Positions 44,433 through 53,537 are shown, numbered from the stretch's first letter. The stretch is 64,000 nucleotides of DNA from Enterococcus gilvus ATCC BAA-350 (GCF_000407545.1 NZ_ASWH01000002.1:434001-498000); one strand, 5' to 3'. The notes: generated from the sequence alone by a model not told the origin. Made by a program: numbers and translations.

Positions 44433-45042
44433 AGACAGTCTGAATCCACTCTTTTCCCAGCTTATCTCGCAGGATACGGATAAAACTGTCTACGGTCCTT
44501 TCATCCGTCTCATGATCCATTCCCCAGACAGATAGCAGAATCTGTTCACGACTAAGGGCAGCGCCTTGATTTTGGTAAAGATAATATAACAACTCGTACT
44601 CCTTTTTCGTAAGAGAAAGGTCTTTTCCGTAACACTTGACTCGTTTTTCATTTGCGATAAACACGAGGGGTTGCGTAATATCTTGCTTGACGATCCCTAA
44701 TAGTTTGGCGACACGAACCAATAAAACCTTTGCGTGAAAGGGCTTCGCAAGGTAGTCATCGACACCAGAAGATAACGCCTGTACCTCGTCCTCCGGCAGA
44801 TTTTTAGCCGTCAGCAGCAAAATTTTGACCGCACGTGTTCGCTTCATTGTCTGTGCCACCTCTAACCCATTCATTTTGGGCATCATCCAATCCAGAACCG
44901 CTAAATCAAAGGTTTCTTCATAGAATTTCTCTAAGGCTTCCTCACCGTCCTTCGCCTCCACGACGTCGTAGCCTTCCTTTTCAAAAAACTTGGTCAGCAG
45001 CTCCCGCATTTTGTCTTCGTCTTCACCTAATAAAATCTTCAT
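44395..45042 (-). CDS. OmpR-family response regulator
   Basis: 215 residues. Receiver domain KILLGEDEDKMRELL with the acidic pocket, phospho-acceptor Asp in AVLDWMMPKMNG and the Lys in LAKPFHAKVLL; then an OmpR/PhoB winged helix (LTKKEYELLYYLYQNQG, ERTVDSFIRILRDKLG, YGIGYRF). ATG 45042 is preceded by GAGAGAGGA at nine bases; the longer start at 45069 is not supported. It forms the operon with the histidine kinase. Regulon unknown. Confidence 0.93.
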   Translation of the reverse strand: MKILLGEDEDKMRELLTKFFEKEGYDVVEAKDGEEALEKFYEETFDLAVLDWMMPKMNGLEVAQTMKRTRAVKILLLTAKNLPEDEVQALSSGVDDYLAKPFHAKVLLVRVAKLLGIVKQDITQPLVFIANEKRVKCYGKDLSLTKKEYELLYYLYQNQGAALSREQILLSVWGMDHETDERTVDSFIRILRDKLGKEWIQTVYGIGYRFEEAKK

Positions 45043-45150
45043 CCCATAAAATCCTCTCTCTCTTTCCACCTAAATCATTGAATACCATCTCGATAAATTT
45101 GACAATAGCCTCCGACAGTCTTATCGCATCCCTAAACAATATTTAGAAAA

Positions 45151-45185
45151 AAATAAAAAGATCTCTCCTCAGAGAAATCTCTTTA
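45151..45185 (-). terminator. Terminator of the alpha-galactosidase operon
   Basis: Reverse strand: AAAGAGATTTCTCT pairs imperfectly with AGAGAGATCTTTTT, followed by a T-rich run. Confidence 0.7.
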
Positions 45186-45223
45186 AACGAAAACCAGTAG
45201 AAAAATTGAGTTGCTTGCTTCGA

Positions 45224-45805
45224 TTACCTTTGAACTGCCTCCTCCTCTGTGAGGGACCTGATTACTCTACAGGGAGTGCCAAGAGCCAATACATTTTCGG
45301 GGATGGATTTGGTCACGACACTGCCGGCCCCTATTACAGAATTTTCACCGATCGTTACCCCAGGTAAAACGATGGTGCCGGCACCGATCCAAACATTTTT
45401 CTCGATCACGATAGGTAAATTGTATTGTGCTTTTTTAACGCGTAGTGATGGCGATAACGGATGTGTCCCCGCACACAGTGTGACATTTGGGCCAATCATG
45501 ACATTGTCGTGGATCTCGATCGTCGTGTCATCCACCAAAGACAACCCAAAATTCGCGTACACCTGTTTTCCAAAGTGCGTATTTTTTCCCCAATTCGCGT
45601 GAAAGGGTTGCTCAATGTACGAACCTTGACCAAAGCTTCCTAACAGCGCCTCCAAAATCACCGCTTTTTCTTCCTGTTTACTAGGCAGCGTTTGGTTAAA
45701 TCGGAAAAGCAAGTCACGATAAAAGGCTTGCTCTTCTTTTAATTCGAAGGACTCGAAGTAGGTTTCCCCTGAGTCCATTAGCGTCTGAAGCATCGTATCA
45801 GTCAA
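45224..45805 (-). CDS. Sugar O-acetyltransferase, LacA/Maa family
   Basis: About 193 residues. Hexapeptide left-handed beta helix with IEIHDNVMIGPNVTLCAGTHPL (the catalytic His in THPL), NVWIGAGTIVLPGVTIGENSVIGAGSVVTKSIPENVLALGTPCRVIR. It acetylates galactosides or maltose with acetyl-CoA, a detoxification step often linked to sugar uptake. TTG 45805 is used since GGGGGGAAG lies just upstream; ATG 45820 in the same frame lacks a site. It overlaps the MFS gene and belongs to the same operon as alpha-galactosidase. Confidence 0.85.
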   Translation of the reverse strand: MTDTMLQTLMDSGETYFESFELKEEQAFYRDLLFRFNQTLPSKQEEKAVILEALLGSFGQGSYIEQPFHANWGKNTHFGKQVYANFGLSLVDDTTIEIHDNVMIGPNVTLCAGTHPLSPSLRVKKAQYNLPIVIEKNVWIGAGTIVLPGVTIGENSVIGAGSVVTKSIPENVLALGTPCRVIRSLTEEEAVQR

Positions 45806-46988
45806 GATTCTTCCCCCCATTTAAGATTTTAGACTGGACAGGTCTTCTTTTCTTTAAGAAAATGCCTATTAAAATAACGATGAGTAAGATACTCAATAAT
45901 TTGAATGGTGCGAAAAGATTCGTCGTACCGGAAACCAATTGCAGCGTGCTCAAGCCAAAAGGTGCGATAAAGTTCCCAAGATTGCAGCCAATTAAAATAA
46001 TTGAAGTGGCAGCCGTCATTTTTGCAGGTGAAGCATAGAGATTCAATGAATTATAAATGAAGGGAAAAATCAAACTCCCTGGAATCCCGCTGATAAAATA
46101 ACCAATCAGCAGCAAGAAAAAATTATTTTCAGAGATCGCGATCAAGAACGTCGCTAACGCCAGCATTGCCAAGCCGAGATACAAGCATTTCTCCCCCAGC
46201 AGCCGATTCGCAAAGCCGAATAACGACCCCGTCACGATCCCAATGATCGGCATTACCGCTAAGAACGCCGACGCATTGTAATCCGCTCCTTTGATATCCG
46301 TCACCATCGTTGGAAAACGTACGCCGATCGCCACAAACGTCATGACTAAGAACAAGGCGAAGAGGGCTAATAAATAAACAGAAGCTTTGAGTTCTCCCTT
46401 TGCACCCGTTTTCGCTTTTTTGGCTTCCTTGATTTCTGGAACAAAAAGAGTAAATAACACCAAAATCGGAAAGGCGATGAGATAGACACTGAAAGAAACT
46501 CTCCAGCCGAAGGTCAGCAACGCCCCAGCCAGAAGCGTCAAGCCAGCATTCCCAATATTTTCAGCAGCGCCGCGATAGCCCAACAGCGAGGCGCGCTCCT
46601 CTGGTTCTTCTTGAAATAGTAAATTGATGATTGAGACCGCCAAGGAGTTAAAGAGTCCGAACCCGGCACCTAAAATGAAACGGCTGATCAAGATCGGGAC
46701 ATAGCTGTTTAAGAATAGCGGAGCCAAGCCGCCGCCGAAGCCAACCAGAAGCAAGCCCAATTGAACGGTTCGCTTGGTGCCGATTTTCTCAGCAATAAAG
46801 CTGGAAAGGACAACAAAAAGGACAACGGCTAGCGCGGGCAACGTTGCGACCAGTTCCACTTGGGTCGTCGTCATTCCCAGTGCGGCTCGCATCTGAGGCA
46901 GAGCACCATTGATCGATAGCGCGCTCGTCAAAAGAAGCGAGATGGATAAAATAGACAGGCGGGTCATGAGACTGTTTTTATTGATCAT
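45798..46988 (-). CDS. MFS transporter
   Basis: 396 residues with twelve predicted helices and the loop 2-3 signature FIAEKIGTKRTVQLG. ALPQMRAALGM in the first loop and the overall pattern suit the CynX/YycB-type or sugar/drug antiporter branch rather than LacS or MelB. Its place between alpha-galactosidase and a sugar acetyltransferase suggests export of acetylated or non-metabolised sugar, or uptake of galactosides; this is inference. The ATG overlaps the end of the alpha-galactosidase gene by 11 bases. Confidence 0.85.
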   Translation of the reverse strand: MINKNSLMTRLSILSISLLLTSALSINGALPQMRAALGMTTTQVELVATLPALAVVLFVVLSSFIAEKIGTKRTVQLGLLLVGFGGGLAPLFLNSYVPILISRFILGAGFGLFNSLAVSIINLLFQEEPEERASLLGYRGAAENIGNAGLTLLAGALLTFGWRVSFSVYLIAFPILVLFTLFVPEIKEAKKAKTGAKGELKASVYLLALFALFLVMTFVAIGVRFPTMVTDIKGADYNASAFLAVMPIIGIVTGSLFGFANRLLGEKCLYLGLAMLALATFLIAISENNFFLLLIGYFISGIPGSLIFPFIYNSLNLYASPAKMTAATSIILIGCNLGNFIAPFGLSTLQLVSGTTNLFAPFKLLSILLIVILIGIFLKKRRPVQSKILNGGKNLD

Positions 46989-49200
46989 TTTCTTCTCCTA
47001 CTTTCTTCAAATGCAGGGTTGCCGTTTGGAAATCGCCATAAAAATCAGGGACTTGAACACCGAGTGTCATCAGTTCATCGCCAAAATACCGTTGATTTGT
47101 TTCTTGGTCTTGATAGCAGCTCGTTTCCTCCAAGCCTGTCAAAAAGATTTCGTGAAATACAGGTTGCGCCGAAGCCAATGTCCGTGCCATCATGACAAAC
47201 GCCTCGCCTTTGTCCTCTGAAACAAACATCCAAGCGGTGACATTTCCTTCGAAAGGACTATTCAGACGATAAAATTCGCCAAATTGAATCAGTGGTCGAA
47301 TGGCTTGATACTGGGCAACCTGCGCCTTTACGATCGTCTTTTCTTCAACAGACAGCTCCGTCAAATCCAATTCGTAGCCGAAGACCCCGCTCATGGCAAC
47401 ATCTCCTCTGGTTTTCAATGAGGTGATCCGTTCCGTTTGATGATTCGGAACCGCGGAGACATGGGCCGTCATGGAAGATATCGGGTAAGCTAAACTTGTC
47501 CCGTATTGGATTTTCAGTCGTTCCACTGCATCGGTGTTGTCCGTTGGCCAAGATTGCGGCATGTAATAAAGGAACCCTGCATCAAAACGTCCGCCGCCGC
47601 CAGAACAGCCTTCCCATAGAACATTCGGATAACGGGCGATCAGGTTTTCCATCAATTCATACACTCCGAGAATATGGCGATGCGCCGCTTCCCCTTGATT
47701 CTCTGGAGAGAGCTGGATCGAATAAACATCGGACAAACTACGATTCATGTCCCATTTGATATAATCGATCGGCACTTCGTCCAAAATGGCGCAGAGTTGT
47801 TTTTCAATCGCTTGCCGTACGTCCTTGCGCCCCATATCCAATAAATGCTGATCCCGAGAAGATGAAGGCGTACGATTCGGCTCCTGCATCAAGTAATCTG
47901 AATGGGCTTCATAAAGCTTCGAATCTATTGAGATCATTTCCGGCTCAAACCAAACCCCGAATTGCAGCCCTTTATCATGAACATAGTCCGAGATTCCCTT
48001 TAATCCGTCCTTCAATTTCCCTTCATACTCGAACCAATCCCCTAAAGAAGAATTGTCTGAATCCCGATGACCAAACCAGCAGTCGTCTAAGACAAACATT
48101 TCAATACCTAAATCGGCGGCTTCATCCACGATTTCTTCGATTTTTTTGCTGTCAAAATCAAAATACGTCGCTTCCCAATTGTTTACCAAGATCGGGCGCT
48201 CTTTCAATTGATGTTCCCCTCGAGCAACTCGTTCCCGCAGCAGATGATGCAGACTGCCGCTCATACCGTTCAATCCTTGATCAGAATAGGTCAGAAGAAC
48301 CTCGGGCGTCTGAAAAACGTCATCGGAAGACAGCGACCATGAAAAATTGTACTCATTGATCCCCGTCAGCACACGGACCTGATCGATTTGATCCTTTTCC
48401 AGCTCAAAGGCATGATTGCCGGAGTAAACGAGATGCATCCCGATCGCTGGGCCGCTGAACTCATTGGTGTCATGGTTGACGAGTGCGATAAAGCTGTTCA
48501 TTTGATGACTTGAAGCTCCCCGTCGGCTTTCAAAACGCTGAATCCCAGTATGAATGCTTTCCCGTTGGATTTGACGTTCTCGTAAATGCGCCCCTGGCAA
48601 CGAGATCACTTCATCGTAAATCCCGCTATTCGTGAGATCCATCTGCATTGACGCTATTTTTTCTACTACGATCGTTTCCGCCGTTTTATTTAGAACGCGT
48701 GCCGATCGAGTCACGACTGGGCGGTCATGATAGATCGTGTAGACTAATTCTAGATAGATTTCTTGATCCCGGTCCTTAAGAACGACGATCAAGGTCGTTG
48801 CTTCGTCGTCACTCTCCACATAAGACTGAGGCAGACCGCTAAGCTCAGGCTTTCCTGCTTCAATACGAAAATCAAAATAACGAAAATCGTGCAGATTCGA
48901 TCCATTTTCTCGTCGAATCAATGACGCCGGTACACGATAATCCATCGATCCATGGCTAGAATATTCCTGTGGCAACGTGTCTTTTGAGTAAGCCCTTTCA
49001 GCATTGCCCGGAACATTTCCAGAAAATCCGCGGTCTCTTCGCAAATATCTTTTATACCCATTATAACGGGTAATTGCCTTGCCAAAATAGAGGTGATTCA
49101 GAATTCCGTCCTCTTCAAATTGAATAATGTAAGAGATTTCATTGTTCCGTAGATGAAATACCTGGTTTTCTTGGTCAAACATGACTGCCTTTTGATTCAT
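46978..49200 (-). CDS. Alpha-galactosidase, GH36
   Basis: 740 residues, the length of the tetrameric lactic-acid-bacterial GH36 enzymes. The nucleophile Asp is in IDYIKWDMNRSLSD (about residue 480) and the acid/base Asp in WPTDNTDAVERL (about 548). Other landmarks are FVLDDCWFGHRDSD, GVWFEPEMIS and WEGCSGGGGRFD. It cleaves alpha-1,6-galactosides such as melibiose and raffinose; being without a signal peptide, it acts on imported sugar. GAGGAGG precedes the ATG. First gene of the operon, directly behind a LacI-controlled promoter. Confidence 0.95.
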   Translation of the reverse strand: MNQKAVMFDQENQVFHLRNNEISYIIQFEEDGILNHLYFGKAITRYNGYKRYLRRDRGFSGNVPGNAERAYSKDTLPQEYSSHGSMDYRVPASLIRRENGSNLHDFRYFDFRIEAGKPELSGLPQSYVESDDEATTLIVVLKDRDQEIYLELVYTIYHDRPVVTRSARVLNKTAETIVVEKIASMQMDLTNSGIYDEVISLPGAHLRERQIQRESIHTGIQRFESRRGASSHQMNSFIALVNHDTNEFSGPAIGMHLVYSGNHAFELEKDQIDQVRVLTGINEYNFSWSLSSDDVFQTPEVLLTYSDQGLNGMSGSLHHLLRERVARGEHQLKERPILVNNWEATYFDFDSKKIEEIVDEAADLGIEMFVLDDCWFGHRDSDNSSLGDWFEYEGKLKDGLKGISDYVHDKGLQFGVWFEPEMISIDSKLYEAHSDYLMQEPNRTPSSSRDQHLLDMGRKDVRQAIEKQLCAILDEVPIDYIKWDMNRSLSDVYSIQLSPENQGEAAHRHILGVYELMENLIARYPNVLWEGCSGGGGRFDAGFLYYMPQSWPTDNTDAVERLKIQYGTSLAYPISSMTAHVSAVPNHQTERITSLKTRGDVAMSGVFGYELDLTELSVEEKTIVKAQVAQYQAIRPLIQFGEFYRLNSPFEGNVTAWMFVSEDKGEAFVMMARTLASAQPVFHEIFLTGLEETSCYQDQETNQRYFGDELMTLGVQVPDFYGDFQTATLHLKKVGEENDQ

Positions 49201-49232
49201 TTGTGTTTCCTCCTCTTAACTTGTTGTTTACC

Positions 49233-49261
49233 TTATAATGTTTACTAAACAATTTTGTCAA
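49233..49261 (-). promoter_or_regulatory. Promoter of the alpha-galactosidase operon with operator in spacer
   Basis: Reverse strand: TTGACA at 49261-49256, 17-base spacer, TTATAA at 49238-49233. The palindrome ATTGTTTAGTAAACATT (49253-49237) fills the spacer and matches the site before the LacI gene, so LacI binding would block RNA polymerase. Confidence 0.8.
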
Positions 49262-49271
49262 GAATTATTTC

Positions 49272-49305
49272 AAAAAAAAAAGAGAACTTTTTTTAAAGTC
49301 CTCTT
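49272..49305 (-). terminator. Terminator of the LacI-family gene
   Basis: Reverse strand: AAGAGGACTTT and AAGTTCTCTT arms followed by a run of T. Confidence 0.7.
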
Positions 49306-49310
49306 GACGC

Positions 49311-50330
49311 TTATTTTTTGGGCACAAAACTTTCACGTACCACTAATTTTGAAGGAAAGGTCATTATGACCGGTTCCTGCCGTTCATCTTCAATTCGTTC
49401 TTTTGCCAAACGCACCGCGGCTTTCGCGATTTCTTGGGCGCTGATGTGCACGGTCGTCAAGCTGGGCGTAAGAAATTCAGCAATTTCAATATCGTCAAAG
49501 CTGGCGACATCGATCTCCTTGCCCACTGTAATGTTCGCGGACTGTAAAGAACGGTAAACACCGACTGATAGTGGATCGCTGCCGACTAAAAGCGCGGTCG
49601 GAAGTTCTTCCTCGGAAGCCAGCCACTCATCCATCAATCGTTTTCCCTCAAGCGGTTCCCACAAGCCGAGTTTTGCTTGCTTTTCCAATCCATTAGCCGA
49701 CATAAATTCTTGATAGGCTCGGAAGCGTTTCTCATTTTCAGTGTAAATTTTTTCGCCTGCTTCATTGATCTCAATCGTCACACCGCCAATGTACCCGATC
49801 CGTCGATGGCCCTTTTCATAGAAAAGCTGCAACACACGTTTTGTCATTCGTTCGAAGTCCGCATAGACCATGTCCACTTCAAGATTGATATCCGGGTTAT
49901 CCAGCACGACGATATTTTTATTTTGTTTACTTAACCGTTTCACCGCGCTTTCTGAGACCGTCCCGACAATAATGATCGCCCCCAGCTTGTCAAAATCCTG
50001 CCACGTCTTCGGATTGTCTTCCAAATTATAGACACGATTCAATCCTAAATGGAGACGACGAGCTTCTTGCTCTAAGCCGATCCGCAGACCATTGAAATAA
50101 GGATCATCCAATTCCTTTTGCCGACTGGTGGTCGTGATCACACCGATCGAAGGCAGCCGACGCTTGATGTATTTACGCTTGTCTATATCGTAATTCAATT
50201 CTTTGATTGCTTGATAAATGCGTTCCTTTGTCGAATCGGTAACCGACAATGTTGGATCATTATTCAATACTCTCGAAACGGCTCCCGGACTCACTCCGGC
50301 TCGTCTCGCCACATCGCGAATTCCTACCAT
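49311..50330 (-). CDS. LacI-family repressor of the alpha-galactosidase operon
   Basis: 339 residues. The helix-turn-helix and hinge are clear (GIRDVARRAGVSPGAVSRVLNN), followed by a periplasmic-binding-protein-like core (IGVITTTSRQKELDDPYFNGL, GHRRIGYIGG, ALLVGSDPLSVGVYRSL, VASFDDIEIAEFLTPSLTTV). It resembles GalR/MsmR regulators. The same palindrome stands before its own gene and in the alpha-galactosidase promoter, so it is probably autoregulated and responds to galactose or a galactoside. Confidence 0.92.
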   Translation of the reverse strand: MVGIRDVARRAGVSPGAVSRVLNNDPTLSVTDSTKERIYQAIKELNYDIDKRKYIKRRLPSIGVITTTSRQKELDDPYFNGLRIGLEQEARRLHLGLNRVYNLEDNPKTWQDFDKLGAIIIVGTVSESAVKRLSKQNKNIVVLDNPDINLEVDMVYADFERMTKRVLQLFYEKGHRRIGYIGGVTIEINEAGEKIYTENEKRFRAYQEFMSANGLEKQAKLGLWEPLEGKRLMDEWLASEEELPTALLVGSDPLSVGVYRSLQSANITVGKEIDVASFDDIEIAEFLTPSLTTVHISAQEIAKAAVRLAKERIEDERQEPVIMTFPSKLVVRESFVPKK

Positions 50331-50344
50331 GTATGTTCACCTCG

Positions 50345-50361
50345 ATTGTTTACTAAACAAT
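50345..50361. promoter_or_regulatory. LacI operator before the repressor gene
   Basis: ATTGTTTACTAAACAAT is a perfect 8+1+8 palindrome, 15 bases before the LacI start codon. Confidence 0.8.
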
Positions 50362-50415
50362 AACTGGAATTCTAAGATTCGTCAACCGCTTTTAACAATC
50401 CGTTTAGGCAAAACA

Positions 50416-50468
50416 AATAAAAAAGCCCCCTGAACTGGCGAGAACGGTGGCCAGCTCAAGGGACTTTT
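50416..50468 (-). terminator. Terminator of the alpha/beta hydrolase gene
   Basis: Reverse strand: GTCCCTTGAGCTGGC pairs with GCCAGTTCAGGGGGC (near perfect), ten-base loop, then six T. Confidence 0.85.
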
Positions 50469-50470
50469 CG

Positions 50471-51226
50471 TTAACTATACTGAGTAATAAATTGGTGAAT
50501 GGTTTTAGCTACTTCCTCTGCACTCGTTCCGATCGCCGGGTGCCCAGGATTTTCAAAAATCTTAAATTCCCCCTTCACCACTTCACCAACGATTGCTTGG
50601 TATTCTCTTTCAATATTTGGACGAATCGTTCCATCCTTTTTGGTTGCTGTTAGAAGCAGCGGGGCCTGCAATATTTGCAGCGAGTCGAAGAACAGCTCTC
50701 TTCTGGAAATAATCATTCGCCACAAACAATCGGTGTCTCTTTCGACGACTTCTTTCCAATCGTCTCCAATACACCAATGATAAAATTCGGAGGCCTCTGG
50801 ATCAGCCATCGTAGAGGAACGTTCAGCCAGCAACGCTTCATCAAAACCATCATGGAAGGTTCGGCCGTCAAAACTATCCGCTGTGACTGTCGCGATTAGA
50901 TCTGGTCTTAGAAATGCTGCATTGATCGCTACCCAGGCACCTCCACTCGTCCCAACAAGGTTCGCTTCCTTGATAGCCAAATGTTCCAGCAATGCAATGG
51001 TTTGACGCGCCTCCTCTTTCCAGAGCTCTACTGGAAATTTTTTCAAACGATCCGAACGCCCGTAACCTAAAAAATCAATCAAGATCACTTGGAAATCCTT
51101 ATAAAGAGGCAGCATAGGTTTGAACAACTTTGAGGACGAAGTATTTCCATGCAAAAAAACAAGCGGCTTTCCATCTCCTTGTGTTTCATAAAAGATTTTC
51201 TTTCCATTATAGCTAAAGAAACTCAC
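50471..51226 (-). CDS. Alpha/beta hydrolase
   Basis: 251 residues from GTG 51226, with AAGGAG eight bases before it. The fold is complete: oxyanion loop FLHGNTSS, strand DFLGYGRSDR, nucleophile Ser in LVGTSGGAWVA, Asp in TATKKDGTIRP and His in FENPGHPAIG. It resembles proline iminopeptidase or dehalogenase-like esterases, but the substrate cannot be told. It is monocistronic with its own terminator. Confidence 0.85.
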   Translation of the reverse strand: MSFFSYNGKKIFYETQGDGKPLVFLHGNTSSSKLFKPMLPLYKDFQVILIDFLGYGRSDRLKKFPVELWKEEARQTIALLEHLAIKEANLVGTSGGAWVAINAAFLRPDLIATVTADSFDGRTFHDGFDEALLAERSSTMADPEASEFYHWCIGDDWKEVVERDTDCLWRMIISRRELFFDSLQILQAPLLLTATKKDGTIRPNIEREYQAIVGEVVKGEFKIFENPGHPAIGTSAEEVAKTIHQFITQYS

Positions 51227-51476
51227 TGCGATCACTCCTTAAAACGTCATACATTTGTTCTAAGTATAACAAGTATCCCGTGAGATAGCAGTGGCTCCTC
51301 TGTATAATAACTTTAGATAATATAAAATAAATGGATTGGACATTTACCCCGAACTATGTTTTTTCAGCGAAACAACGCCTTATTGGTCAATGTAAAAGCA
51401 TTTTTACCCGCTTTTTCTAGTGATTCGACAGCATTTGTTTTATGCTAGAAAAAAGAAAACGAATCGAGGGCTTACG

Positions 51477-51875
51477 ATGGAGATTGGTCAACGCTTAAAA
51501 GTACGTCGAAAGGAATTGGACCTGACGCAGGATTATGTTGCTTCCGTTTTAGGGATCACCCGGCAAACCATGTCCAATTGGGAGAATGGACGGAGCTATC
51601 CAGATATTGAACGAATCATTCGCTTGTCTGATATTTATAAATTGTCCTTGGATGAGCTGCTGAAAGGAGATCAAGAAATGGTGAAGCATTTACAAGAAAG
51701 TACGGTCGTGAATCACTTTTTAAAAATTTTTATTGCGATGCTTTGTATCAATGGCTTATTGATGGTGGTCCTACTTTTTACCCCCTCTATGAGTGACGGC
51801 TTTGTTCTGTCTATTTTCGCATTGATCGGTATCAACACCCTCAGTCTTTTCTATCTGATCGTCAAAAAAATTTAG
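51477..51875 (+). CDS. XRE-family regulator with two membrane helices
   Basis: 132 residues. Residues 1-62 are an XRE domain (GQRLKVRRKELDLTQDYVAS, TRQTMSNWENGRSYPDIERI), then two hydrophobic helices at about 80-100 and 107-128. ATG 51477 follows GAGGG at seven bases. The next gene, a small membrane protein, begins 12 bases after the stop, so both form a pair like the one at 13955-14642 but fused differently. Confidence 0.8.
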   Translation: MEIGQRLKVRRKELDLTQDYVASVLGITRQTMSNWENGRSYPDIERIIRLSDIYKLSLDELLKGDQEMVKHLQESTVVNHFLKIFIAMLCINGLLMVVLLFTPSMSDGFVLSIFALIGINTLSLFYLIVKKI

Positions 51876-51887
51876 GAGGAGTTCTTT

Positions 51888-52214
51888 ATGAATGCTATCG
51901 GGATACTTATCATTTTAGGCGTGCTGTTCGTAATTGCCGCTTTCTCGTTGTTTTACTATGTTTTTTCATTGGTCCTATTGGATGCCAAAAGCCGAGGGAT
52001 CAAAAATCCCAAGTTTTGGTCTCTCGTTGCGGCCGGAGGACAGCACGGCGAAGGGCTGCTGCTGTATCTTTTCAATCGACGAAAGACTGTCAGTAACATG
52101 ACGGACACTGAATCGGCGCGCTTTCTTCAGCTTAAAAAGAAAATTTACTATTTAATGGCAGTGGACCTTTTCCTTTTCTTAGCCGCTTTGATTGCCCTCA
52201 TGCGCTTCACGTAA
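51888..52214 (+). CDS. Small membrane protein paired with XRE regulator
   Basis: 108 residues: hydrophobic helix at 3-32 (IGILIILGVLFVIAAFSLFY), a loop with GIKNPKFWSLVAAGGQHGEG and LFNRRK, and a C-terminal helix at 86-106. AGGAGG lies seven bases upstream. I do not recognise the family; the KNPKFW...GQ loop recalls small PLD-like or phospholipid-related membrane proteins of Firmicutes but is not decisive. Ends in a bidirectional terminator. Confidence 0.6.
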   Translation: MNAIGILIILGVLFVIAAFSLFYYVFSLVLLDAKSRGIKNPKFWSLVAAGGQHGEGLLLYLFNRRKTVSNMTDTESARFLQLKKKIYYLMAVDLFLFLAALIALMRFT

Positions 52215-52247
52215 AAAACGAGCGAATCCAAATCCGCTCGTTTTTTT
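52215..52247. terminator. Bidirectional terminator
   Basis: AAAACGAGCG pairs with CGCTCGTTTT around AATCCAAATC, flanked by A and T runs, between the convergent membrane protein and Ada genes. Confidence 0.85.
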
Positions 52248-53322
52248 AGCTCAATGAACGGTCATCCCGCCCAACCTGTCTTTCCTTTTTCTCCAGATTC
52301 AGCAAATATTGCTTCCGTTCCAATCCGCCGGCATAGCCCGTCAAGTTTCCGTTACTGCCGATCACACGATGGCAAGGGATAACGATAGCGATCTTGTTTA
52401 ATCCATTTGCCCGTCCTACCGCCCGCACCTTGTTTTTATCCCCTAAACGTATCGCGATTTCTTGATAGCTTAGTGTCTCACCACAGGGGATCGTCTCCAG
52501 CATCCGCCATACCTCTTGTTGGAATGGCGAGCCGTCGTAAAACAAGGGCAACGAGAATTCTGTGCGATCCCCAGCAAAATACTCGGTTAATTGACGCGTC
52601 ACTTCTTGACTGACCACAGTCTGTCCATAGATGATGCGAAAATTGTATTTTCCCCGCAATCCCTCGATTTCCTTTTCCAAACCACGTCGGTCTTCAAACT
52701 CCAATAAATAGAGATACGTATCATCGGTCAAACAAAGCATCCGACCGATCGGTGTGGAAATAAAGGAAGCATTCAACGGACGTGCGGTGGTCTTTTTTAC
52801 GGGATTTCCCATAATTTTAGTAAACGCGTCATTGAACCCGCTGGCCGATTCGTACCCGGCTTCAAACTGTTGATCGATCACTCTGCTGCCGTGACTGATT
52901 TCTTTGAAGGCCAGTCCCATTCGTCGTGCCCGTGCGTATTGCACGAAGGTCATGTTGTAAATAGTTTTGAATTTACGACGAGCGGTCGCTGAATTCAATC
53001 CAATCGCTGAAAAATCCGCTTCCTTCCAACGCTTCTCTGGGTGCCGTTCGACTTCATTTACCAACAATTGCACCTCCTCAGGGATCGCTTGAGGAAATGA
53101 GAGCGGCTGACAGATTTTACAAGGCCGATAGCCCGACAACAATGCTTCCTCTGCCGACGAATAAAACTCGCAGTTTTCATAGTTAGGCTTTCTTGCAGTG
53201 CATGTCGGGTGGCAAAAAATCCCGGTTGTTTTTATTCCGGCAAAAAAGATGCCGTCGTATTTTTGGTCTCTGGTTTTTAAAGCTTGGTAATATTCTTCTC
53301 GTTTTTTATCTGACGTAATCAT
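52246..53322 (-). CDS. ada: Ada: bifunctional methyltransferase and transcriptional activator
   Basis: 358 residues with three parts. The zinc domain has Cys37, Cys41, Cys68 and Cys71 (GIFCHPTCTARKP, RPCKICQP), the set that accepts methyl from phosphotriesters in E. coli Ada. An AraC-type helix-turn-helix follows (VQYARARRMGLAFKEI, GYESASGFNDAF), then an O6-methylguanine methyltransferase with the acceptor Cys317 in AIVIPCHRV. All acceptor residues are intact. It repairs alkylated DNA and, when methylated, should activate its own gene. It is divergent from the second XerS gene. Confidence 0.93.
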   Translation of the reverse strand: MITSDKKREEYYQALKTRDQKYDGIFFAGIKTTGIFCHPTCTARKPNYENCEFYSSAEEALLSGYRPCKICQPLSFPQAIPEEVQLLVNEVERHPEKRWKEADFSAIGLNSATARRKFKTIYNMTFVQYARARRMGLAFKEISHGSRVIDQQFEAGYESASGFNDAFTKIMGNPVKKTTARPLNASFISTPIGRMLCLTDDTYLYLLEFEDRRGLEKEIEGLRGKYNFRIIYGQTVVSQEVTRQLTEYFAGDRTEFSLPLFYDGSPFQQEVWRMLETIPCGETLSYQEIAIRLGDKNKVRAVGRANGLNKIAIVIPCHRVIGSNGNLTGYAGGLERKQYLLNLEKKERQVGRDDRSLS

Positions 53323-53414
53323 GAGTGACGCCCCCCTCTTATGTCTTTTAGTATACGCGCCTGGGCAGATGGATACTTTCGAAAAATGAACAACTATTTC
53401 TTTTTTTTGATTTT

Positions 53415-53478
53415 ATAAAATAACTAATTCATTTAATAGAGCATCACTTATAAAATAACTATCTGACATAAAATAACT
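53415..53478 (+). repeat. Three direct repeats ATAAAATAACT upstream of the second XerS promoter
   Basis: Exact copies at 53415-53425, 53450-53460 and 53468-53478, so the spacings are 35 and 18 bases. The last copy ends six bases before the -35 box. Candidate binding sites for a regulator, or recombinase accessory sites. Confidence 0.75.
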
Positions 53479-53483
53479 GTCGT

Positions 53484-53512
53484 TTGACACCAGAAAAACT
53501 CTATCTTATACT
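53484..53512 (+). promoter_or_regulatory. Promoter of the second XerS gene
   Basis: TTGACA at 53484-53489, 17-base spacer, TATACT at 53507-53512. Confidence 0.75.
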
Positions 53513-53537
53513 TTTAGTTATAAAGGAGCTGGCACGG

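Noticed and set aside
47862..48359. Forward frame of 165 codons inside the alpha-galactosidase gene
   Set aside because: Antisense to a firmly identified enzyme; composition is that of a shadow.
53370..53412. difSL-like sequence (TTTCGAAAAA...AACTATTTC) upstream of the second XerS gene
   Set aside because: Some words recall streptococcal difSL, but spacing and symmetry do not fit and I cannot verify the consensus here.
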